This document shows, piece by piece, positions 21,511-34,229 of a stretch of DNA of 64,000 nt. Below the pieces are notes generated by a model. The model did no database searches. It saw nothing but the letters and a program-made list of their open reading frames with translations, and was not told the origin of the DNA. The DNA is from Eucommia ulmoides (taxonomy: Eukaryota; Streptophyta; Magnoliopsida; Garryales; Eucommiaceae). The position numbers and the translations under genes are program-made. Where the stretch lies: contig CM028330.1 in assembly GCA_016647705.1 (NCBI GenBank), positions 27,732,649-27,796,648 of the forward strand, in the 5' to 3' direction. Every line of letters starts with the position of its first letter. Within the stretch, counting starts at the first letter, position 1.

Positions 21511-23070
21511 TGTACGCGAGGAGAGTATTACACGCTCGCGTATTGACTACTCGTAAGTGTAAGAGGTCAAAGTTTTAATATAATGTGATCGTTTAAGATT
21601 GGGTATCGTATCCATAGGGATTGGTGTTCATTATTATCGAGTACTGTGTTTATCATGACCTAACTTTATCTAGGCGAAAAACAAATGTATTTAATTAATT
21701 AATACTAAACTAATTAACTAAATTATATATACTAATATAATGAGATGTTTTAGGGGAAAGAATTGTCTAGGGATTAACTCTGTTTACAAATACGTGTTCG
21801 ATCTCAATTGACTTACGTTACAGGGTTTGACCTATTTGACAATCTCAGTTCGTAAACTCTCCCGCCACCTCTCCCGAGTATAAGACGAGGGATATAATGC
21901 AAATTTATGTCAACTAAGAAGTCCCCCTCAACGTCTTAATGACCCTAGGTCATGTGAGTCTCGCCCCAACGTCATTGATTGCATACAATCCAACTCTCGA
22001 CTGGGTCATTAGATCATCGCGTTGTATTTACCCAATCGATAATCTCAGTTCTAAAATTCCACCGCCACCTCTCCCAAGTGTAAGATGGGGGAATACAGGA
22101 CTTTGATTCAACGAAGAACTCTCCCTCAATGTCTTAACGACCCTAGGTCATGTGAGTCTCGCCCTAACGTCTTCGATTGGCGTTATGTTTACATTAGTCC
22201 AAATTAGGGGTTTGTCAAACCCTATATTCTCTGAATATCATTCTAAGCATAATAAACATAACAATATGATATACACAATCAAACTACGGAGAACAAACAT
22301 AAACGCAACATCGAAATCATATGAATCACATATTTATAAATTATAGTGTTAATCCCTATACAATCCATGTTTAACTAGCGGCCATAATTGCATTTACAAT
22401 GAAAACATGAGCTAAACATGCTCACAAATAAGGAAAGAAATCGAAGAACTTAGCCTCGTCCGAAGATTTGTCGCTAAGAACCATTCAACGATTACTCCAC
22501 CATCTTTCTCCATTTCGGGATGTGAGCTCTCTCTCTAAAACTCCTCTACGGATCCTATACTAAGCCCTAAAGGGGCTGTAATGGCTGGAGTAGAGGAGAG
22601 GAGGAGGTATAAATAGGGAAAATATCTAAAATAAATATCTAAATCTGTGCAGAGGTTACCGCCGCGGCGGTGGGTTTCACCGTTGTGGTGGTGGAAAGTC
22701 GGTTAGATTATCGCCGTGGTTATCGTTTGATAACTGCGGCGGTGGAATAGTGGCCTTACTTTCTGTATTCTGATCGCCTAGGCGGTGAAACTACAGTAAA
22801 TTTAGGCTTGACTCTGTACTTTGACCGCCGCGACGGTGGTTTGGTTGCTGTGGCGGTGGCTACAGGTTTTGAATTTCATTTTCTTTACCATTTTTCCTCC
22901 GTCTTTGATCCGATGTGATTGTTTTTGATCTGTTTTCATACATTTTCACCTCAAACACTTGATTTAGTACAAAAAGAATAAAAACACATCAAAATATATT
23001 AAAATGTACTAAACATACTCGAAAACTAACAACGTTCGGATTGGAAATAGATAGGTAATTTACACCTATC
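21511..23070 (-). repeat. NA-3 5' LTR
   Basis: Partner of 17261-18871. It has an evening element at 22619-22627 next to TATAAATAGGG (TATA box on the sense strand CTATTTATACC), a palindrome cluster at 22658-22860, and a stem-loop with a perfect TAAGACG/CGTCTTA outer stem at 21891-21938. The 64-codon frame 22152-22346 is not a gene. Confidence 0.85.
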
Positions 23071-23304
23071 TGCGGCGGTGGATGCAGGCTTCTGAATAAT
23101 GTCTTTTTGCTCGTTTTCCGACCGTTCTTCCATCGACTTGCTTCGATTAGCTTGATTTTCAATCGTTTTAGCTTCTTTTCGCCCTAAACACCTGATTTAT
23201 TAAAAAACACATAGAAACGTATTAAAACATAATAAAACTTAATAAAAATACTCGAAAACTACAAAAATCGGCTTGGGAATATATAGACAAATTACTCCTA
23301 TCAA
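23071..23304 (-). repeat. NA-2 minus-strand LTR, second part (after NA-3)
   Basis: Starts TGCGGCGGTGGATGCAGG, exactly where the LTR stops at 17260; the uninterrupted order is seen at 39840-40084. It ends CTCCTATCA. Confidence 0.8.
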
Positions 23305-24040
23305 ATACCTCAAAAGTTAGAATTTTGCTAGTTCTCAAACAAAACACCCACACAATACGAGAAAATACAACAACTAATTACGAAATTAAAAACTAAAAAC
23401 GAAAAACACTAAAAACAATAATGTGTAAGTTTTGAATATCATTTACCGGCCAAACGATTTTTCCCTCATTGGCCCCTAATCCTATCAAGTTCAAGAATAA
23501 AGCACACCATATAGTGTTATAGAATTTCAACATTCAATGATAGTAAGCGCCATTCTAGATCCTATCAACGTGTGTGAGATAAAACTCGATTATACAACTA
23601 TCCATCGATTGGATTGGATTATCCATTAATAAAGCTCATAATTAAAACTAAAAAGGTATAGGGAATCCATAAGCCTGACCAGGTTTTATTCTCTACTAAT
23701 GTAAGCTAACGAATTCAAAAAGATTAGTAAGACTTAGTTTGATTTTGGAATATGGCCAAGGATATATCGGAAATAGAAAACAGGTTAATGTCGCTAACTT
23801 GACGATACCTGAGGCACATGCTTGGAATTCTCACACTCGAACCCCCATAGATAATTTTAAAACAACCTTGAACATATATTTACGAACTTTGTACTCACTT
23901 ATCAAAAGAAACGGAAAATAAAACCGTATATACGTGTTTTTCTTTTTTTTTTCTTTTATTTTTTCAACGAACTACACCCTCAAACTTATTCGATTATTAA
24001 AATTTTACAGGTGTGGTTAAAAGGAAAGAAACAAAATACT
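23305..24040 (-). other. NA-2 3' internal region with polypurine tract
   Basis: Begins with the polypurine-tract side (AATACCTCAAAAGTTAG) and the TTTTGCTAGTTCTC hairpin region, then non-coding sequence alignable with 18872-19580. It stops abruptly where LTR sequence begins at about 24041, so most of the NA-2 internal region has been lost. Confidence 0.65.
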
Positions 24041-24253
24041 AGATCCACCGCTAAAACTGCTCCGAGATCATTTCTCCTTTTTCGCTTTGAGCTCTTTTCC
24101 TTTGGATTTGGTTGAGCACTTCCCAAAAACCTCTCAAATCTATCTAAACTCTATATGAGCTGTCATCTCCAAAAATAGAGGAGATAAGAGGATAAGGTGG
24201 GAACAAAATACCTAAAAATATCTAAAATTGTACTTTACAGCTGCAGGGGTCAC
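24041..24253 (-). repeat. NA-2 second minus-strand LTR, first part
   Basis: Aligns with 16912-17125 of the first NA-2 LTR and ends in GTCAC (24249-24253), the left target-site duplication of NA-4. An evening element is at 24215-24223. It continues at 39747. Confidence 0.82.
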
Positions 24254-25020
24254 TGTTCATCATTTTTCTACAAAAACAAAATGGATGAACATCCCCTCAA
24301 ACTTAAACACGACAGTGTCCATACTGTCTAAGCAGCGAACCCAATGACAATTTATAGCATTCATGAACAAAATATTGGGTTGGAACACATACCTAGGAGA
24401 TAAGACATATAAGTCTTACCTTCTACTGTCCACTTGGGGAAGCGTCATCTCCACTACTAACATGTTGGAATGGAAATTATGGTAGTTGCAAAAGGTGCGG
24501 TGGCACATGCGGCATAGGCGGATAAGCACTCATATCAATGCCGAAGCGCACACCAAAGAGCCGTTGGATTTGATCTTAATGTCTCGTAAACTGATCTAGA
24601 TAAGGTTTGAGCTTGTATTTCCCTTGGAAAACCTCCTGAAGCTCCCTAATGATCCTTTCTAAAATGACCTCCTCGCGGGCTTCCGATGGCCCCGCTTCTT
24701 CCTTCGCAGGCCCGTCCTCATCTTAACTTCGTGTGCAGCCACCCTTTGTGCTTCGGATTTCCATATTCTATTAATCATATCAATATCAAGAAGAACAATT
24801 AGGGGGGGGCAAGGACTATCCTCTGTTATCGAGACACCGACTCGTTAAAATAAGTCGGTCAAGAGTGATGGAAATGGGAGACCAACCTTCGTCGTGTTGA
24901 CTACATGGAGAATTGAAGAGTAGATCAAGTAGCCAAGATTGATCGGCTTTCCAGTCTGGATTGAATATAATACCATAGCACGGTCTTTAGAGACATCCGA
25001 CAAGTACGATGTTGGTAGAA
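24254..25020 (-). pseudogene. NA-4 Transposase_32-like gene, C-terminal part and 3' flank
   Basis: The 3' flank (24254-24440) aligns with 7840-8010 of NA-1 and is followed by sequence corresponding to the C-terminal half of the 320-aa ORF. It stops at the NA-5 target site GACTT (25021-25025). Broken; several lesions. Confidence 0.65.
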
Positions 25021-25025
25021 GACTT

Positions 25026-26631
25026 TGTATGGCGGAGGATTTTGATCCTCGTGTATTGACTACTTACAAGTGTACGAGGTCAAAGTTTTAGTATAATGTG
25101 ATTGTGAAAGATCAGGTTATCGTATCCACAAGGATTGGTGTTGTTACTATTGAGTACTGCGTTTGTCATGACCTAACTTTATCTAGGCTAAAAATAAATG
25201 TATTTAATTAATAGAACTAATACTAATATAACCTAAATTAGCTATACTAATATACTAATATGTTTTAGGGAAAATAATTGCCTAGGGATTAATGTGTTTA
25301 CAAATACGTGTTCGATCTCGATTTACTCACGTTTACGGTGTTTGACCTATTTGACAATCTCAATTCGTAAACTCCACCGCCACCTCTCCCAAGTGTAAGA
25401 TGGTGGAATACATGACTTCGAGTTAACGACGAAGTCCCCCTCAGCATCTTAATGACCCTAGGTCACATGAGTCTTGCCCAGCGTCATTGATTGCATACAA
25501 TCCAACTCCCGACCGGGTTATTGGATCGTCGCATTGTATTTACCCTATCGACAATCTCGATGCTAAAACTCCACCACCATCTCTCCCGAGTGTAACATCT
25601 TTCGGGTTAACAAAGAAGTCCCCCTCAATGTCTTAACGACCCTAAGTCACGTGAGTCTTGCCCCAACATCATCTTGTCCACAATCCTAACCCCGACCAAT
25701 TTATTGAATCGTGGCGTTTGTTTACCCTAATTTAAATCCGGGGTTTGTCAAACTCTGTATTCTCCATTTATCTACTAAGCATGATAAACAAACAATACGA
25801 TAAACACAATCAAACTACGAAGAACAAACATAAACGCAACACCGAAATCATCCAAACAACATATTTATAAATATCATGTTAATCCCTATACAATCCATAT
25901 TTAACCTATGGACATAGCCATATTGACAAGAAATCACGAGCTAAACATGCTCACAATATCCTAAGTTAAAGATATAAGGGAAAAAATTGAAGAACTTAGC
26001 CTCGTTCGAAGATTTGTTGCTAAGAACATTTAACGATTGCTTCGCCGTCTTCTCCACCTCGGGATGTGATCTCTCCCTCTAAAACTCCTAAGTCCAACCC
26101 TAAGTATAACCTAAGGGGCTCTAGTGGCCGGAGAGTACAAGAGGAGAGGAGAGGAGAGGGTATTTATAATCAAAATATCTTAAAAATATCTAAAAAATAT
26201 CTTAGGCTATGTAGAGGTTACCGCAGCGATAGTGGGATTCACTGTCGCGATGGTGAGTAGGTCGGTTAGTTGATCTTCTAGGTGGTGAAGACAGCGATAG
26301 ACTTGGTTGACATCCTGCATCTCTAGCGCCGCAGTGGTGGATGTTCAGTAAGGTAAGTCAGTCTCTATATTTTCACTACCGCGGCGAAGGTTTGGATGCC
26401 ACGGCGGTGGGCTTGTTTCACAATATTGCCTCCGAGCTTATTTTTCCACCGTTCTTCGATCGTTTTTGGTTCGATCTTATCATTTTCGCTCCAGTTTCCT
26501 ATCTTTTTGCCCCACACACCTGATTATACAAAAAGTATAAAAACTAATTAAAACATAATAAAATAAATATAAAAACTATTATAAAACTAACAAAATCGGT
26601 TTGGAAATATGTAGGTAGAAAACACTTATCA
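25026..26631 (-). repeat. NA-5 3' LTR
   Basis: 1.6 kb from TGTATGGCGG to CACTTATCA. It has three evening elements in 31 bp (26172-26180, 26183-26191 and 26194-26202) beside TATTTATAAT, and a palindrome cluster at 26218-26420. The stem-loop is at 25396-25451, with a perfect TAAGATG/CATCTTA outer stem and a GACTTCG/CGAAGTC inner stem. Confidence 0.85.
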
Positions 26632-27777
26632 AATACCCCCAAACTTGAAATTTTGCTAGTCCTCGAGCAAAACACATGCACGAAAATGAAAAACACAACT
26701 AAATGAAATAAAAAACAATCTAAAACAATCTAAACATTGCGACATGCGAGTTTTAAATTCTTCTAACGACCAAGTCATTTTTCCCTCAACAACAACCAAT
26801 CATTTCGAGTTCAGGCGGTTAAACACATAATTTGATGTTCTAGAATTTTGACATGCAATAATGGTGAACGCTATTCTAGATCCTTTAAACGTGATTGTAC
26901 GAGACTCAATAATATGGTTATACAACGATCGGATTGGATTATCTGCTAACGAAACTCATGACTTAGACCGTGAAGGACTAGGATTTCCATAAACCTAATT
27001 GGGGTCCACTCTCCACTAATGTAGGCTTGGAAGTTCAAAAAGATCAGAAGGACTTGGTTAGGTTTTGGAATTTTGGCCAAGGGTAATGCGGAATGGAAAA
27101 AGGGTTAACGTTGTTAACTTAACGTTACCTAAGGCTCAACGCTTGGCACATACACTCTTGAACCCCTATAGATAATTTGAAAAATAATTTCGAACTAACA
27201 TTTAAGACCGACGTACTCACTTGTCTAAAGAAACGTAATTTTTTTTTTAACTAACCACACCCCCAAACTTATTCGATTAGTATGATTTCACGGGTGTGGT
27301 TAAAACGAAAGAAAACTGACAAGTGATTACTTGAATACCGAACCAATATGGAGTTCGCCCTAAACCCAACCACTCACATCAAGTAGCATCTATGAATGCT
27401 AACTTGATTTACTTAAATTTGTGCCTTTAGTTAAGCAATAAAGGTTTGGAAAAAGATCAATTTGCCAGGGTATTTATTTACGTGTTCATAATTTAATTTG
27501 TTTTTAAGTTTTGACAGGGTAACGAGGGATACTGATATAACAAGGTAGGCTTAAAAAGGCTCAAGCGACAAAGAGAATGCCAAATTCACGTCTCTTGAGC
27601 TACCTCGCCTAGGATTTCGCTTCAAGCTTCCCCTCAATCAAGTTCTAGAATCCTTAATGTGTCATGAATTTGGCTAATCAATAATCATCCTCATGTCAAT
27701 TTAATAGAAATACATTGAGTCTATATACTCGTGCAAATTAGGATCTATAATAATTTTTACCAAAAAGCATAGTTAAG
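26632..27777 (-). other. NA-5 3' internal region
   Basis: Polypurine tract, conserved hairpin TTTTGCTAGTCCTCGAGCAAAA (26651-26672) and AT-rich non-coding sequence homologous to NA-3 18872-20055. It is interrupted by the NA-6 LTR at 27778. Confidence 0.7.
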
Positions 27778-29160
27778 TGATAGGTGTGAAAAACCTATCT
27801 ATTTCTAAATCGGATTTGTTAGTTTTCAAGAGTTTTAGTTATATTTAATTATGTTTTAGTGTAGAACAGGGAAAGGACGTCAAAGGGCAAGAAACAAGTG
27901 AAAAAGGTGGAGAAACGGTGAACAAAATGTGCAAAACAGGGTTTCGGCGAATGAAGATCACCGCCTAGGTGGAAAAGAGGTAGAATGTTGGAGTGATAAA
28001 GGGATGAACCACTGCCTAGGCGAGAAAACCACCGCCTAGGCGAGAAAAGATCAGAATGATATGCCAGCAGCCACCGCCTAGGCAAAGATCCGATAGAAAC
28101 TTAACCGACTTAAGTCCACCGCCTAAGCGGTGAACCACCGCTTAGGCAGTGACACTCTGCACATAAATATCTATTTTTAGATATTTTGAAGATATTTTCT
28201 AAATCCCTCCTTTTAACCCGTTTCTCCACCAAACCTCAAAGAGACTTAGATCCCTTAGACCCTTACCTTAGACGTGAGAAGAGGCTCTGGTTGACATCTT
28301 GAGAGCTATCCTCCCACCTTAGTTAGATTAGATTAGATTAGTTTAGGAGGTGTTCTTGGCCAATCCTTGAAGAGCTAGAAGAGGAAGTTCATCAACGGAG
28401 AAGAGGAAGCTCAGGAGGATTGTTCTTTGGCAAACGTGGACTACTCCACTTTGAGATTTGGCTTTTCTTCCCTTGTTTCCATCTTTGTATTTAATTTTTA
28501 TTGTTGATAATGATGATCTCCACTTGATTTATTGTTGTATTGGCTAAGAACATGTTAGTGTAATTTAGAGATAAGCTAGGGAAATGTGTAATTGTGTAAA
28601 TACTCGTTTGGTTTAATATACGTTTCTTTAACGGTTGTTGCTTTTAAGTTTGATTGTGTTTATCATTTGATGACGATCTTAATATGCTTGTAATGGTATT
28701 AGGGTTGGATTTGACAATCTAATGTTTGACACTCGGGAGAGGTAACCCTGGATTCAGATTAGGGTAAACACATCGTTTCGACCCAACGACCCAGGAGGGC
28801 GTTAGTTAGTGTGCAATCGATGACGTTGGATTAAGACTCACGTGGCCTAGAGTCATTAATACATTGAGGGGGACCTCTTCCTCGACACGAAATCGCGTAT
28901 TCCCCTGTCTTACACTCGGAAGAGGTGGCGGAGGAGTTTACGAACCGAGATTGTCGGATACCTAAACTTCGTTATTGTTAACTAAACAAAATCAAATGTG
29001 TATTAAGTGAACGAAATCAATCCCTAATTAATCAACCTAGTTAGAATTAACCTACTAATTTTAGTTTAGCTTAGTTTAATTTCAATTCATGTCTTCCGTC
29101 GTCAGGATAACATGAGACTACGTCAATTACGCTATTCAATTCAATTATTCACACTTTTCT
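27778..29160 (+). repeat. NA-6 LTR, left copy
   Basis: Starts TGATAGGTGTGAAAAACC. It has a palindrome cluster (27957-28153), two AGATATTTT motifs (28179-28187 and 28190-28198) and a truncated end at CACACTTTTCT. The 78-codon minus frame at 27849-28085 is a chance frame through the palindromes. Confidence 0.85.
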
Positions 29161-29793
29161 TGCCTCCAAATAAATTCGGCTGTGATGGATTTAATTTATT
29201 TGACCTACGATTGCCTCTCAAGAAGGGCGTGGTTTATTGTCCTCGGCCCGACATTTTCAGAACACCCTCAAGCTTGGCGAGATTTTGTTTGTTTGACTCG
29301 ATCTTTCAACGAAATGCCTCACCGGCTTATGTGCGTGGCCCCGCACAGTAAAACGGCTTGGAATCCCGTTGAAAGGGATGCATCAATACCCGTTGATCTA
29401 ACATCTCCAGGTATCCTGCATAAGAAACAAAAATAAAACTACAAACAAAAATTATATACAAAAGAAATGCCAAATGTAAAATCGAGTCATTTTCCTTACA
29501 ATATCGACAATAATGAACAAAACAATCCCCGACAAATATTACCAAAAACTTGGTGACGATCATTGAAAACTGAATTCACCTAACGACTAATCCCTGGCAA
29601 CGGTGCCAAAAACTTGTACGGCGAAGGATTTTGATCCTCGCGTATTGACTACTTGTGAGTATACAAGGTCAAAGTTTTAGTATAATGTGATCATGAAAGA
29701 TCAGGTTATCATATCCATAGGGATTGGTGTCATTACTATCAAGTACCGCGTTTGTCATTACCTAAATTTATCTAGGCAAAAAACAAATGTATT
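29161..29793 (-). repeat. Duplicated NA-5 segment (leader, primer site, start of LTR)
   Basis: Near-identical (about 5% different over ~265 bp) to 34230-34858. It holds a gag-region remnant, leader, a tRNA-Asp primer-binding site (29591-29607) and the first ~180 bp of the NA-5 5' LTR from 29615. It ends inside that LTR and is fused to the NA-6 internal region with a short ATT overlap. Confidence 0.8.
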
Positions 29794-31130
29794 GGTTGAG
29801 TGTGTGAACTAATAGAGGATGTCACATTTGTGATATTTGTTTGAAAAATTCAAATGGGTGTTCGTTTTGGGATGTATGTGTTCTTGACAAAGTGATTAGT
29901 GAGGTTTATGTTTTTTAATTGTTCATATATGATGGTTGTATTGGGTTTTTGTGATTGTGATTGTAGGAAATGCCGAAAAGAGTAGCAAAGAAGAGGGCCA
30001 GAGGAGAAGGGTCGAGTTTATACCCTAGGGTGCCGACCGACGTTGACTACGATGCCACCCTCTTTGTGTCAAAACAAGCGGAGGAGCATTTTAAAGAACA
30101 CGAAAAATATCGTCCCTGCATACGTCAACGGGGTTTTGGTCCGATTGAAGATCTCCTGGTGGAATTTCAAAATAAAATCCGAAGCCGCCACTAGGAGTAA
30201 TTCTGTAAATCGCCACCCCCAGGAGAGATTGCTTTGGTCAAAGAGTTTTATGCTAATGCTACAGAGGCCATTGAGGACCTAGCAAGGGTTCGGAATCAAC
30301 CTATCATCTTCAGCCTAGACTTTATCAACCATCTCTTTGGACTGTCGGCACCGGAGTCCCTTGAAAGCCAAGACCCTACTTTGCATAGGGTCATTCAAAA
30401 GATCACATCTGGCAAGGTAAAGTAGAAACACCAAGAGCCGAACGCCGCTACCTTTTTGGTACAATGGCTCAAGCCAATTTCAAAAATCTGGCACCACTTC
30501 ATTTGCGGAAGCCTCCTACCGATGCCATATCTGTCAGATGTCTCAAAGGACATGACCTTTTTGATCTATAAAATTCAGACTGGACAACCAATCAATGTTG
30601 TATTTCTGATCTATTCATCGATCATACATGCTACGAAGACGGTAAAGGCTGGGCTCCCGTTTTCGTCACTATTGACCTATATTTTCAGATTAGCTGATGT
30701 GACTGTATCGGGGAGAAGCCTATGCGACCCTATTACTCCACTTAATCTGTAGCGATAAACTGGTTGTGGAAGACTGGGGCGCAAGAGGCAGTCGAGCTTG
30801 AGCCTGAGGAAGGGGAAGAGAAAGCAAACAAGACGGCTGGACCTTCTGGAGCCTGAGATGAAAACTCCCAAGAGAGGATTAATAACAAGTTTCAGACCAT
30901 CCTCCAGAACCAATATGAGATTGCTTCTTTCCTGGACTAATTTTCGAGGCAACAAGATCAAGTCCAACGGAAGATTTGGGATGGCCTTGGCCTTGAGATG
31001 GACGATTACCCTCCGATGCCATTTGTGTCGCCACATCTACTCCAGAGACCACACTCTCCTTCCCAAAGTGATGATGGTGATGATTCATCTTCAGGTGAAC
31101 AGTAGGGAATAAGTCTTATTCCCTAGGTAT
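29794..31130 (+). pseudogene. NA-6 Transposase_32-like gene copy (broken)
   Basis: Homologous along its length to the intact NA-1 ORF. It begins MPKRVAKKRARGEG at 29970 and contains the CIRQRGFGPIE, KEFYANATEAI and GQPINVVFLIYSS segments. The family core reads clearly but the gene is broken by several lesions. The 5' flank 29794-29969 matches the NA-1 stretch just upstream of its ORF. Confidence 0.8.
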
Positions 31131-32847
31131 GTGTTCAACCCATTTTGTGTACAAGCATGCTATATGTTTATTGGGTTCGCTGATGTTGGAACACTGCCAT
31201 GTTCAGGCCTGGATGGTATGGAATGGATGATAGTTTAGTGGATGTTCATCCATTTTGATTTTTTTTTAGAAAATGATGAACAATTATTATTTTTTGAACA
31301 AAATGGAAAATTTTTGATGTATAAATTTAAGTTTATGTATGTATTTTTTTTATGAATGTTTTAGTTTTAAATTTTTAGTTTAGTTAGTTTAATTTTTGTT
31401 TTTGCATGTTTAGTGTTAGATTAATTTATGTATGTTAGTATTAGATTTAGTTTAGATTTGTGTATGTATAAAGTTGTGTTTGCATGTTAGATGTGAGTTC
31501 ATTTGGGCCACGACCCGATGATGAGAATTATCCCCTAATTGCATATTGATGTTAGGGGTAATACCTTCCTTGTGTGTTTTGTGTGCTTAACATGTCGATT
31601 GGGTAAAAATTATCTCGATCCAAAAATTGCACGACATTTGAACTCAATGTATAATTATCTGAACGATTAGATGTTGATTATTCGATATTAAGCTCATGAT
31701 AGAAAATGAGGAAATTAGAACTTGATTTGGGGAAAACTTGAGGCGGAATCCTAGGTAAGGTAATTCCGGAGACGTGATTTAGGCCGTCAATTTTTCGCTT
31801 GAACCGTTGTAGCTAACATAAAAATTTTCATTCCTTATTTCCCCTGTCGAAGCCGATAATGTAATCAATTCTGAAAACATTCAAATACTCCTTTCAATTG
31901 AATTTCTCCTAACCTAATGTCGCTAAGCCTAATTTGCAAAATTGAGTGAAATCAAGTGAACGGTCGGGTTTCTGATAAATTTTTATTGATTCAATATTAG
32001 TGTATTCACTTGTCACTTTCGTATTTCTTTTTCGAACGCTCCTAAAAATAAGTTTGGGGGTGTGTTTCTATAATTTCTTTTTACATATTCCTAAAATTTT
32101 ATAAATTCGAATAAGTTTGGGGGTGTGTTTCTCTAACTTCTTTTTGCACTCTCCTAAAACTGTAATAATTCGTATTAAATTAGGAATATGGTAAAAAAAA
32201 AAAAAAAAAAAAAGACGTGAATATAGTTTTCATTTTCTTCTCTTTCGACAAGTGATTACAAGGATTTTCGTTTGTTATTTAGAGTTGTACTTTAAATGTG
32301 GGGTCATGAAAGAGGATAGCGATAAGCTATTTTACCCTAGGTATTGTTCAATTAAACCGATTTGCTATTTTTATTCCAGTGATACCCGTGGTCGTTCTCC
32401 AAAGCCAAACCAAGCCCTATTGATCTCTGTGAATATCCGAGCCTACATTAGTGGATAGTAGACTCCAATCAAGCATATGGTTTTCCTGAATCCTTCAACG
32501 ATTTAAGTTATGAGCTTAACAATTGAATAATCGAATCCGGTATTTGACTAGTTATACATTGGAGTTCTCACACACACACTTCAAATGGATCTAGAATGGT
32601 TTTTATAAATATTGATCGTTGAAATTCTAGAACACCACTTGGTGTGGGTTACTTCCTGAACTTGATCCGATTTAGGGATGTTGAGGGAGGAAGAAATTGG
32701 TCATTTCGATTGAACTTTATATTTACATGCATATACTTCTTTCATGTTAGTTTAATTTTTCATTTTTTGTTGGGTAGTTCATTAGTTAGTTTAGTTCAGT
32801 GTTAGTGTTTTGCTCGAGGACTAGCAAAATTCTAAGTTTGGGGGTAT
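31131..32847 (+). other. NA-6 3' internal region, hairpin and polypurine tract
   Basis: Non-coding and colinear with NA-1 6268-7980. It contains a poly(A) run near 32192-32213. The hairpin TTTTGCTCGAGGACTAGCAAAA at 32808-32829 precedes AAGTTTGGGGGTAT and the LTR at 32848. Confidence 0.75.
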
Positions 32848-34229
32848 TGATAGGTGTGAAAAACCTATCTATTTCTAAATCGGATTTGTTAGTTTTCAAG
32901 AGTTTTAGTTATATTTAATTATGTTTAAGTATGTTTTAGTGTAGAACAGGGAAAGGACGTCAAAGGGCGAGAAACAAGTAAAAAAGGTGGAGAAACGGTG
33001 AACAAAATGTGCAAAACAGGGTTTTGGTGAATGAAGATCACCGCCTAGGCGAAAAGAGGTAGAATGTTGGAGTGCTAAAGGGCTGAACCACTGCCTAGGC
33101 GAGAAAACCACTGCCTAGGCGAGAAAAGATCAGAATGATATGCCAGCAGCCACCGCCTAGGCAAAGATCCGATAGAAACTTAACTGACTTAAGTCCACTG
33201 CCTAAGTGGTGAACCACCGCTTAGGCAGTGACACTATGCACAGAAATATCTATTTTTAGATATTTTGAAGATATTTTCTAAATCCCTCCTTTTAACCTCT
33301 TTCTCCACCAAACCTCAAAGAGACTTAGATCCTTTAGACCCTTACCTTAGACGTGAGAAGAGGCTCTGGTTGACATCTTGAGAGCTATCCTCCCACCTTA
33401 GTTAGATTAGTTTAGGAGGTGTTCTTGGCCAATCCTTGAAGAGCTAGAAGAGGAAGTTCATCAACGGAGAAGAGGAACCTCGGGAGGATTGTTCTTTGGC
33501 AAAAGTGGACTACTCTACTTTGAGATTTGGCTTTTCTTCCCTTGTTTCCATCTTTGTATTTAATGTTTATTGTTGATAATGATGATCTCCTCTTGATTTA
33601 TTGTTGTATTGGCTAAGAACATGTTAGTGTAATTTAGAGATAAGTTAGGGAAATGTGTAGTTGTGTAAATACTCGTTTGGTTTAATATACGTTTCTTTAA
33701 CGGTTGTTGCTTTAAAGTTTGATTGTGTTTATCATTTTATGACAATCTTAATATGATTGTAATGGTATTAGGGTTGGATTTGAGAATCTAGAGTTTGATA
33801 CTCGGGAGAGGTAACCTTGGATTCGGACTAGGGTAAACATATCGTTACGACCTAACGACCCAGGAGGGCGTTAGTTAGTGTGCAATCGATGATGTTGGAT
33901 CAAGACTCATGTGGCCTAGAGTCATTAAGACATTGAGGGGGACCTCTTCCTCGACACGAAGTCGCGTATTCCCCCGTCTTACACTCGGAAGAGGTGGCGG
34001 AGGAGTTTACGAGCCGAGATTGTCGGATACCTAAACTTCGTTATTGTTAACTAAACAAAATCAAACGTGTATTAAGTGAATAAAATCAATCCCTAATTAA
34101 TCAACCTAATTAGAATTAACCCACTAATTTTAGTTTAGCTTAGTTTAATTTCAATTCATGTCTTCCGTCGTCAGGATAACATCAGACTACGTCAATTTTG
34201 GTATTCAATTCAATTATTCACACTTTTCT
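32848..34229 (+). repeat. NA-6 LTR, right copy
   Basis: Colinear with 27778-29160 and truncated at the same base (CACACTTTTCT). Beyond it NA-5 sequence resumes at TGCCTCC, about 300 bp of NA-5 being absent compared with NA-3. The truncation therefore predates the duplication of this block. Confidence 0.85.

Larger units (their letters stand above)
17261..23070 (-). mobile_element. NA-3: Athila-like element with a gag remnant
   Basis: A 5.8-kb minus-strand element with LTRs 17261-18871 (3') and 21511-23070 (5'). Its polypurine tract lies beside 18872 with the conserved hairpin TTTTGCTAGTCCTCGAGCAAAA (18891-18912). A tRNA-Asp primer-binding site (..GGTAACGGCGCCA) is at about 21490-21504. The internal region (2.6 kb) has a broken gag-like gene (about 20428-21370) and no pol. 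It landed in a palindrome cluster of the NA-2 LTR; the flanks suggest a GCTGC target duplication that is not perfect at the right edge. The LTRs carry the ~230-bp internal duplication typical of this subfamily. It is an old, broken element with several lesions. Confidence 0.82.
27778..34229 (+). mobile_element. NA-6: rearranged Athila-like element with a Transposase_32-like gene
   Basis: A plus-strand element closest to NA-1, inserted in NA-5. It has LTR copies 27778-29160 and 32848-34229 (both lacking about the last 110 bp), an internal region (about 29790-32847) and a polypurine tract AAGTTTGGGGGTAT (32834-32847). Between the first LTR and the internal region lie 29161-29793, a second copy of NA-5 sequence also found at 34230-34858. 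The element's own leader and primer-binding site are missing. The two LTR copies differ by about 3% over ~400 bp. Broken and rearranged. Confidence 0.75.

Noticed and set aside
17256-23075. A perfect target-site duplication for NA-3
   Set aside because: The flanks suggest GCTGC but the right edge is imperfect, so it is only noted as probable.
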